DNA from: Allomesorhizobium camelthorni
GTDB lineage: Bacteria > Pseudomonadota > Alphaproteobacteria > Rhizobiales > Rhizobiaceae
Direction of reading: 5' to 3'
Assembly: GCF_011045125.1 (NCBI RefSeq)
Contig: NZ_JAAKZF010000051.1
Coordinates: 1-38,097 of the forward strand
Length of the DNA: 38,097 bases
Below are positions 33,347 to 38,097 of the stretch, in pieces (within the stretch, counting starts at the first letter, position 1; the number at the start of each line of letters is the position of its first letter). The notes under the pieces are model-generated. The model ran no database searches and was not told the DNA's origin. It saw only the letters and a list, made by a program, of their open reading frames with translations. The position numbers and the translations under genes are program-made.

Positions 33347-33545
33347 TTTTTGCACTGTTGGTAATTTTTGCCAAGCTTTTCGGCGGATTGCGAACGAAAA
33401 GGCGAGCCAGCGTGGTTTTTCCCGGAACTTCCTGAGTTTGCCTTGGCTTTCATATACGCCTACTCTTCATAGCAGCGGCCGTTGCTGCGAAGCCGGCCGA
33501 AATTGATGACAATGACGTGCGGGCGAAGACCCGCGGGAGGTTATG

Positions 33546-34439
33546 ATGGCATCCGTTCCTTTCGACCAGCTCGAAGGCTTCATCTGGATGAATGGCGAGT
33601 TCGTCAACTGGGCGGACGCCAAGATCCATGTTCTGACGCATGGCCTGCACTACGCCAGCGCCGTGTTTGAAGGCGAACGCGCTTATGGCGGCGAGATCTT
33701 CAAGCTGACCGAGCACACTGAGCGCCTGCACGAATCGGCGCGCATCCTCGGCTTCAGGATTCCCTATTCGGTCGCTGAAATCGATGACGCCTGCCGCGAA
33801 CTGCTCAAGAAGCAGGGCTTTCGCGACGCCTATGTGCGGCCGATCGCCTGGCGCGGCAGCGAGCAGATGGGCGTTTCGGCGCAGAACAACCGCATCAACT
33901 GCGCCATCGCGATCTGGCAGTGGCCGAGCTATTTCGACCCGGCGCAGAAGCTCAAGGGAATCCGGCTCGACATAGCCGAATACCGCCGGCCCGATCCGCG
34001 CACTGCTCCCGCGCACGCCAAGGCCGCCGGCCTCTACATGATCTGCACCCTGTCCAAACATGCCGCCGAGGCCAAAGGTTATGCCGACGCCATGATGTTC
34101 GACTGGCGCGGCTATGTCGCCGAAGCCACCGGCGCGAATATCTTTTTTGTCAAGGACGGCAAGATCCATACGCCGGATCCGGACTGCTTCCTCAATGGTA
34201 TCACGCGCAAGACGGTCATCGACCTGGCACGGACGCGTGGGTTGGAAGTGGTGGAGCGCGTCATCATGCCGGAAGAGCTGGAAGGCTTCGAGCAGTGCTT
34301 CCTCACCGGCACGGCCGCCGAAGTCACGCCCGTCTCGGAGATCGGGCCCTACCGGTTCGAGGTTGGCGAGATCACCAAGACGCTGATGAACGACTATTCC
34401 GCAGCCGTTCAGCCGAACCACGCCATCGCCGCCGAATAG
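33546..34439 (+). CDS. ilvE: Branched-chain amino-acid aminotransferase
   Basis: This 297-residue fold-type IV PLP enzyme makes or degrades valine, leucine and isoleucine. The PLP-binding lysine is Lys159 (TAPAHAKAAGLYM), the same number as in E. coli IlvE. The N-terminal LHYASAVFEGERAY and the C-terminal FLTGTAAEVTPVSEIG are family signatures. ATG 33546 is favoured over ATG 33543 because GGGAGG (33535-33540) then sits at five bases. It is divergent from petP and ends at a strong hairpin terminator. D-amino-acid or 4-amino-4-deoxychorismate relatives are less likely given length and motifs. Confidence 0.93.
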   Translation: MASVPFDQLEGFIWMNGEFVNWADAKIHVLTHGLHYASAVFEGERAYGGEIFKLTEHTERLHESARILGFRIPYSVAEIDDACRELLKKQGFRDAYVRPIAWRGSEQMGVSAQNNRINCAIAIWQWPSYFDPAQKLKGIRLDIAEYRRPDPRTAPAHAKAAGLYMICTLSKHAAEAKGYADAMMFDWRGYVAEATGANIFFVKDGKIHTPDPDCFLNGITRKTVIDLARTRGLEVVERVIMPEELEGFEQCFLTGTAAEVTPVSEIGPYRFEVGEITKTLMNDYSAAVQPNHAIAAE

Positions 34440-34460
34440 GCCGGCGCTGATGCTGTTTCC

Positions 34461-34492
34461 ACGGGCGGTCTTCGGGCCGCCCGTTTCATTTC
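34461..34492 (+). terminator. Rho-independent terminator after ilvE
   Basis: ACGGGCGG (34461-34468) pairs with CCGCCCGT (34477-34484) around an eight-base loop, followed by TTCATTTC. It closely resembles the hairpin after the next gene. Confidence 0.8.
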
Positions 34493-34579
34493 AGTGATAG
34501 CTCATTTGACTTTCGTATAATTCCGTCTCTGATGAGCACACCGACTCGCGGAGGTCGGCTATCGTTGGAGGGAAACTAC

Positions 34580-34864
34580 ATGGAAGCGCTTCTTCCGATC
34601 ATCATACAGGCAGTGACCGGCGCCATTGGCGGGCTCGGAGCAGGAGCCGCGCTGAAGCAGGCGGCGATGAGTACAGTGACCAAGGTGATTTCGGGTGTAG
34701 TCGGCGGCATTGGCGGCGGACAGATTCTCGCCAGCATTCTGAGCGATCCCAACGTGACCGGCGCCTTGACCGGCCCGCTGGGCGATGCCGTCGGCGGCGT
34801 TGTCGGCGGCGGCGTGCTGACGGCAATCGTCGGCGCGGTTATGGGCGCGATGAACAAGCGCTGA
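34580..34864 (+). CDS. Small glycine-rich membrane protein of unknown function
   Basis: This 94-residue protein is almost entirely Gly, Ala, Val, Ile and Leu. Two hydrophobic stretches (about residues 4-28 and 68-90) have GxxxG-like glycine zippers (AIGGLGAGAAL, VGGVVGGGVLTAIVG), with a middle segment ISGVVGGIGGGQIL. ATG 34580 has GGAGGGAAA upstream, a better site than the ATG 48 bp earlier. It has its own terminator and so is a monocistronic gene. Such proteins can oligomerise in membranes or act as holin- or bacteriocin-like peptides, but no family is recognised with certainty. Confidence 0.7.
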   Translation: MEALLPIIIQAVTGAIGGLGAGAALKQAAMSTVTKVISGVVGGIGGGQILASILSDPNVTGALTGPLGDAVGGVVGGGVLTAIVGAVMGAMNKR

Positions 34865-34887
34865 GCGCCAAGGACAGGAATTGCAAG

Positions 34888-34918
34888 CGGGCGGCCTTCG
34901 GGCCGCCCGTTTTTGTTT
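34888..34918 (+). terminator. Strong Rho-independent terminator
   Basis: CGGGCGGCC (34888-34896) and GGCCGCCCG (34901-34909) form a perfect 9-bp stem with a TTCG tetraloop, followed by TTTTTGTTTT. It ends the small glycine-rich gene. Confidence 0.92.
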
Positions 34919-34986
34919 TGTGGCGGACGCCGTGGACGGCGCGGCGCGCCTCGCCTAAATGAAGGCGAGCCAGCGAAAGGAAAGAC

Positions 34987-35631
34987 ATGGGTCAGTTGAA
35001 TGCCGGCATCGTTCCGGTCACGCCATTCGAGCAAAACTGCACGATCCTGTTCGACACGGACAGCAAGCAGGGCGTCGTGGTCGATCCGGGCGGCGATGTC
35101 GACCGCATCCTGGCGGCGCTCGCCGACAACAACATCACAGTTACGGCGATCTGGCTGACCCATGGCCACATCGATCATGCCGGCGGGGCGATGGACCTGA
35201 AAGAAGCGCTGGGCGTCGAGATCATCGGACCCCACGAGGCCGACAAGCCGCTGCTCGACAATATCGAGAACCAGGCGCAGCGGTTCGGCCTGGCAGGCGG
35301 CGGCGTGCGCAACTGCGTGCCCGACCGCTTCCTGAACGAGGGCGAGAAGGTCGGCTTCGGCGGGCATGTCTTCGAGGTGCTGCATTGTCCCGGGCACGCG
35401 CCCGGCCATATCGTCTTTTATAACCGCGCCGCCAAATTCGCCCATGTCGGCGACGTGCTGTTTCGCGGCTCGGTCGGCCGCACCGATCTTCCGGGCGGCG
35501 ACCACGCCAGCCTGATCGCCTCGATCAAGGAAAAGCTGCTGCCGCTCGGCGACGACATCGGCTTCATTTGCGGGCATGGGCCGGGCGGGCGGCTCGGCGA
35601 GGAGAGGCTGAGCAATCCGTTCCTCGTATGA
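34987..35631 (+). CDS. Metallo-beta-lactamase-fold hydrolase (YcbL/glyoxalase II-like)
   Basis: This 214-residue protein has the metal-binding motif THGHIDHAGG (about residues 58-67), a second His in CPGHAPGHIVF, an Asp in HVGDVLFRGSVGRTDLPGGD and a final His in CGHGPGG, all arranged as in YcbL-like hydrolases. These enzymes cleave glutathione thioesters, for example in methylglyoxal detoxification, although the true substrate here is unknown. ATG 34987 follows GAAAGGAAAG. It is convergent with the BA14K gene across a likely shared terminator. Confidence 0.88.
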   Translation: MGQLNAGIVPVTPFEQNCTILFDTDSKQGVVVDPGGDVDRILAALADNNITVTAIWLTHGHIDHAGGAMDLKEALGVEIIGPHEADKPLLDNIENQAQRFGLAGGGVRNCVPDRFLNEGEKVGFGGHVFEVLHCPGHAPGHIVFYNRAAKFAHVGDVLFRGSVGRTDLPGGDHASLIASIKEKLLPLGDDIGFICGHGPGGRLGEERLSNPFLV

Positions 35632-35632
35632 G

Positions 35633-35666
35633 AAAGGCCGGATCGCGCAAGGCGGCCCGGCCCTTT
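35633..35666. terminator. Likely bidirectional hairpin terminator
   Basis: AAAGGCCGG (35633-35641) pairs with CCGGCCCTTT (35657-35666) with one bulge. It lies between the convergent hydrolase and BA14K genes. The T-runs are short. Confidence 0.5.
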
Positions 35667-35702
35667 GTCGTCCGGCATTCAGCCGGCCGTATTCAGTTGC
35701 GG

Positions 35703-36137
35703 TTATCCGGCGGTGCAGAAATGGTTCAGGCCGTCATAGCCGGTGAACGTGCCGGTGCGGGGATTGAAGCTGCGGTAGCGGTCCTCGCAGTAGCGGTACC
35801 ATTCGGGCGTCCACGGCTCCAGCGCGCCGGCATAGCCTTCGTCGACAACGTATTCGCGGCGAACCGGATAATAGCGGCGGGCCGAATAGTAGCGGCGGTC
35901 GCGCGGATAATCGTAATCGTCATAGACGCGGTATTCGGGCCGCGAGGCGTTGGCGGCGCCGACCGCGAGCGCGCCGACGGCAAGGCCGAGAATGCCGGCA
36001 GCGACCAGGTCGCCGTCGGATGAATGATGGCGGTGATGGCGGCGCCAGTTGTCGCCAGCATTGGCGGCGGGCAGGGCGGCGAAAGTCGTGGCGGCGACTG
36101 CGGCCGAGAGAATGGCGGTCTTGAGGATGCGGTTCAT
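35703..36137 (-). CDS. BA14K-family exported protein
   Basis: This 144-residue protein has a Sec signal peptide (about residues 1-27, cleaved near AANA), a His/Arg-rich segment, a hydrophobic Gly/Ala stretch (LVAAGILGLAVGALAVGAAN), a Tyr/Arg-rich linker and the C-terminal BA14K signature PEWYRYCEDRYRSFNPRTGT then FTGYDGLNHFC. BA14K was described in Brucella as an immunoreactive, lectin-like protein; the family is widespread in Rhizobiales and its general role is unclear. ATG 36137 has GGAGA upstream. Confidence 0.85.
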   Translation of the reverse strand: MNRILKTAILSAAVAATTFAALPAANAGDNWRRHHRHHSSDGDLVAAGILGLAVGALAVGAANASRPEYRVYDDYDYPRDRRYYSARRYYPVRREYVVDEGYAGALEPWTPEWYRYCEDRYRSFNPRTGTFTGYDGLNHFCTAG

Positions 36138-36236
36138 ATCTGTCTCCTTCGCACCTGTCCCGGATCCGGTGGGCAGGCGTTGAAACCGGAAATACGCCCC
36201 GGCATCTGAACGCAGGCTGAACGCGACCCGACAGCC

Positions 36237-36269
36237 GCGCCGCATCCGTATTTCGCGGAAATGCGGCGC
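36237..36269. terminator. Hairpin between cspA1 and the BA14K gene
   Basis: GCGCCGCAT (36237-36245) pairs perfectly with ATGCGGCGC (36261-36269) around a 15-base loop that itself contains CCG/CGG. It lies just downstream of the first cspA on the minus strand and may terminate it, but no T-run follows. Confidence 0.5.
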
Positions 36270-36286
36270 AATTCGGAACGAGCGCG

Positions 36287-36499
36287 TCAGCCGATCGACA
36301 GGTTGACTGCCTTCGGACCCTTGCCGCGCTTGTCGGGCTCCGTCTCGAACGTCACCTTCTGACCGTCCTCGAGGCCGGGCAGGCCCGACGCCTGAACGGC
36401 GGAGATATGGACGAAGACGTCCTTGGCGCCATCATCCGGCGTGATGAAGCCGAAGCCTTTGGCATGATTGAAGAATTTTACTGTGCCGGTCTGCGGCAT
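36287..36499 (-). CDS. cspA: Cold-shock protein (CspA family), copy 1
   Basis: This 70-residue OB-fold protein binds single-stranded RNA and DNA and melts mRNA structure. RNP1 is KGFGFITPD (about residues 14-22) and RNP2 VFVHIS (about 28-33), both intact. It is a close paralogue of the next cspA, sharing the C-terminal [17 protein letters not shown] lies just upstream of ATG 36499. The promoter lies about 200 bp upstream, so the mRNA has a long leader, as in cold-inducible cspA genes. Confidence 0.95.
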   Translation of the reverse strand: MPQTGTVKFFNHAKGFGFITPDDGAKDVFVHISAVQASGLPGLEDGQKVTFETEPDKRGKGPKAVNLSIG

Positions 36500-36665
36500 G
36501 GGGAACTCCCTCCAAGCGTGGTCCATGTCCGGCGGTCGAAGATCCGCGCGGTCCCGGACGTTTGCTGGAGGAGCAGAAACAGACTTGTCGCGCCGGGGCT
36601 CTGCCAAAACCCTCTCGTTTCGCGACCCACCCGAAGTCTTCGCTGTCATACCCCGGGGCAGGCTA

Positions 36666-36731
36666 TTCCAGTCTCCGGGCCGGCAAATGCCCGAAGCCAG
36701 AATTTGTCCTTCATTTTCGGGACAGGGGCAA
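36666..36731 (-). promoter_or_regulatory. cspA1 promoter and start of its long leader
   Basis: Reading leftward, TTGCCC (36726-36731) and GACAAA (36703-36708) are 17 bp apart. The 40-bp block 36666-36705 immediately downstream is 35/40 identical to the block at the same place upstream of cspA2. The leader from about 36696 to the start codon is near 200 nt. Confidence 0.65.
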
Positions 36732-36782
36732 GCAAATCTTTTGCGGGCGAAAACAGCGACTTCGCACCCGCTCGGACATGCG

Positions 36783-36814
36783 AAAAAGCGCGACAGACCG
36801 GCTGCCGCGCTTTT
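36783..36814 (-). terminator. Probable terminator of cspA2
   Basis: AAAAGCGCG (36784-36792) pairs perfectly with CGCGCTTTT (36806-36814) around a 13-base loop. Read leftward the stem ends in TTTTT, as expected for Rho-independent termination of the upstream cspA2 transcript. It lies 98 bp beyond the cspA2 stop. Confidence 0.65.
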
Positions 36815-36912
36815 CAAGATTCGTCTAGCGGCGGCAATTTCTCGCCGCATGATCTTGTCCGAAAAGTCTGCAACTTTTTGCTGCGCTGACCTTCGGTTCG
36901 GGATCAAGCTTC

Positions 36913-37125
36913 TCAGCCGGCGCTGAGATTGACTGCCTTGGGGCCCTTGCCCATGCGGTCCGGCTCGACGTCGAAGGTGACCTTCTGGCCGTCGACCAGC
37001 GTGCGCAAGCCGGAAGCCTCGATCGCCGAGATGTGGACGAACACGTCCTTGGCGCCGCCATCGGGCGTGATGAAGCCGAAGCCTTTGGTGGCGTTGAAGA
37101 ATTTAACGGTTCCGCTCTGGGACAT
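36913..37125 (-). CDS. cspA: Cold-shock protein (CspA family), copy 2
   Basis: This 70-residue RNA-chaperone protein has RNP1 KGFGFITPD and RNP2 VFVHIS intact. It differs from copy 1 at scattered positions only, for example [15 protein letters not shown] against [21 protein letters not shown] precedes ATG 37125 closely. Its promoter and leader repeat those of copy 1. The tandem arrangement with separate promoters and a terminator between suggests duplication of a whole transcription unit. Confidence 0.95.
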   Translation of the reverse strand: MSQSGTVKFFNATKGFGFITPDGGAKDVFVHISAIEASGLRTLVDGQKVTFDVEPDRMGKGPKAVNLSAG

Positions 37126-37297
37126 GGGAGAACTCCTTCACCCGTTTCGTTGGTCTGTTTCCTGCCGTACCGCCGCGCCTCGGTGGCAGGCTCCTCTCAG
37201 TGCTTGGCGGTCGTGCATTCGCGCAGCGTCGAACCCCCCGCCAAAAGAAGGGGTCGTCCGATATTCACAGTGTCGGGGAAAGGTTTCGTCCAAAACG

Positions 37298-37363
37298 TTC
37301 CAGTCTCCGGGTCAGCAAATGCCCGAACACAAAATTTATCGCATGGAAATACATTCGAGGCAA
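37298..37363 (-). promoter_or_regulatory. cspA2 promoter and start of its long leader
   Basis: Reading leftward, TTGCCT (37358-37363) and GATAAA (37335-37340) are 17 bp apart. The 40-bp block 37298-37337 matches the cspA1 block. The start codon lies about 200 nt downstream. The region from 37126 to 37514 holds no other gene and also carries the divergent Kazal gene's promoter. Confidence 0.65.
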
Positions 37364-37514
37364 GATGGCCGCCCGCATGCGTTGCATGCGATGGTTTCCG
37401 AATTGAAACACATCCTGAAGCGGACAGGGATTGCATTCGTCCGCGGAATCGGAAGGATCGCAGCCGAGGGGTCCCGCGTGGGCGGCGGCGGACGGGACTG
37501 GAGGAGAGCGATCC

Positions 37515-38054
37515 ATGATATCCAAGGCAGTCTTTTGGCGCGGCGCATTGCTGGCGCTGGTGATGGCGGTGGCCGCCGCCTGTACGGTGGTGGTCGACGA
37601 ACCAAGGCCCGGACCACGCCCGCCGCGGCCGGGGCCGGAATTCTGCACCCGCGAATACGACCCGGTGTGCGGACGGCGCGGGCCGGACCAGCGGACCTTC
37701 GCCAATTCCTGCCTGGCCGACCAGGCCGGCTACCGCGTCGTCGACCGCGGCCAGTGCCGGCGCGATCCCCGTCCTGAACCGGGCTTCTGCACCCGCGAAT
37801 ACGACCCGGTATGCGGACGGCGCGGCTCGGAGCGGCGGACCTTCTCCAACTCCTGCCTCGCCGACCGGGCCGGCTACCGCGTCATCAGCGGAGGCGAATG
37901 CCGCAGCGGCGGAGGCGGCGAGGAGCCGCGCTTCTGCACCCGCGAATACCGGCCGGTCTGCGCGACCAGTCGCGGCAATGTTCGCACCTTCGGCAATTCC
38001 TGCGAGGCGCTGGCGGCGAATTATCGGATAATCGATCCGAACGGTCCGTGCTGA
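37515..38054 (+). CDS. Exported lipoprotein with three Kazal-type protease-inhibitor domains
   Basis: This 179-residue protein has a signal peptide with a lipobox-like AAAC (Cys23), a Pro/Arg-rich linker and three tandem Kazal-like domains (about residues 43-81, 91-129 and 140-179). Each contains CTREY followed by PVC, an RTF-x-NSC strand and a final Cys, giving four cysteines per domain rather than the usual six. Aligned with ovomucoid (CTLEYRPLCG), the P1 residue is Arg46, Arg94 and Arg143, so trypsin-like proteases are the expected targets. ATG 37515 has GGAGAG upstream. It is probably anchored in the envelope and may defend against external proteases. Confidence 0.88.
   Translation: MISKAVFWRGALLALVMAVAAACTVVVDEPRPGPRPPRPGPEFCTREYDPVCGRRGPDQRTFANSCLADQAGYRVVDRGQCRRDPRPEPGFCTREYDPVCGRRGSERRTFSNSCLADRAGYRVISGGECRSGGGGEEPRFCTREYRPVCATSRGNVRTFGNSCEALAANYRIIDPNGPC
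37641..38051 (+). repeat. Three tandem DNA repeats encoding Kazal domains
   Basis: The units begin at 37641, 37785 and 37932, each starting with TTCTGCACCCGCGAATAC. Units 1 and 2 are very similar at the DNA level, 144 bp apart; unit 3 has diverged more. The first two thus look like a recent duplication. Confidence 0.85.
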
Positions 38055-38063
38055 GGGACCGTT
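38040..38063 (+). terminator. Hairpin overlapping the Kazal gene stop codon
   Basis: AACGGTCC (38040-38047) pairs with GGACCGTT (38056-38063) around eight bases containing the TGA stop. An A/T-rich stretch follows but there is no clear T-run, so termination is only likely. Confidence 0.5.
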
Positions 38064-38097
38064 CGATAATTCTACTCCGGCGGGCACCTGACGCGGT

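Noticed and set aside
37641-38051. Possible CRISPR or mobile repeat at the window end
   Set aside because: The repeats are in frame and encode Kazal domains with conserved cysteines.

Overview
The window reads as chromosomal core DNA of an alphaproteobacterium of the Rhizobiales, most like the Mesorhizobium/Phyllobacteriaceae group. The reasons are the high GC content, the family-level look of the proteins (BA14K-type protein, petP/petR regulators, short cold-shock proteins, DUF6665-like protein), and promoters of the TTGnnn-17-nATAAn type. No rRNA, tRNA, CRISPR array, transposase or integrase was recognised. The taxonomic call is inference from protein flavour, not from a marker gene.

Layout. 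1-1830: soxR with a textbook SoxR box but no recognisable target gene, then trmL (TTG start), then about 700 bp of weakly coding DNA with two possible small ORFs and a perfect 18-bp palindrome. 1874-6046: two tandem MsbA-like ABC half transporters and a small protein. 6324-9104: petA-petB-petC, the complete cytochrome bc1 complex, closed by a strong hairpin terminator. 9160-9835: a PemK/MazF-type toxin with an unrecognised 117-residue partner, followed by an array of GACCCC repeats. 10028-15346: apt, a heptanucleotide repeat array, two MaoC-type hydratases, a CorA-type transporter, ychF, pth and rplY. 15759-19952: a DEAD-box RNA helicase, then a rhodanese-ChrB fusion and chrA, which form a chromate-resistance pair. 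19953-25621: prs, a lipoprotein, a metal-ligand-less M24 protein, pgeF, a MidA-type methyltransferase and lgt, all on the minus strand. 25712-26271: a parDE toxin-antitoxin module. 26410-29096: ubiK-like, ybjN-like, csaA-like and topoisomerase IB genes. 29104-33300: a GT4 glycosyltransferase, an EnvZ-like kinase, and petR and petP homologues. 33546-38054: a branched-chain aminotransferase, a glycine-zipper small protein, an MBL hydrolase, a BA14K protein, two cspA paralogues and a triple-Kazal lipoprotein.

How it fits together. Most of the window is housekeeping: respiration (bc1), translation (trmL, pth, rplY, ychF, helicase), nucleotide salvage and PRPP supply (apt, prs), and envelope biogenesis (lgt, ABC exporters). 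Two toxin-antitoxin modules in visibly AT-richer DNA interrupt these blocks. The petP/petR regulators, named for controlling petABC in Rhodobacter, lie about 23 kb from petABC and are joined by an adjacent sensor kinase.

The most interesting signals are regulatory or accessory. The two cspA genes share matching promoters and a nearly identical 40-nt block at the start of a roughly 200-nt leader. A three-domain Kazal inhibitor has the same Arg-containing reactive loop in all three domains. The PemK partner is novel-looking. The GACCCC pairs are spaced by one helical turn. The SoxR promoter has no identifiable target.
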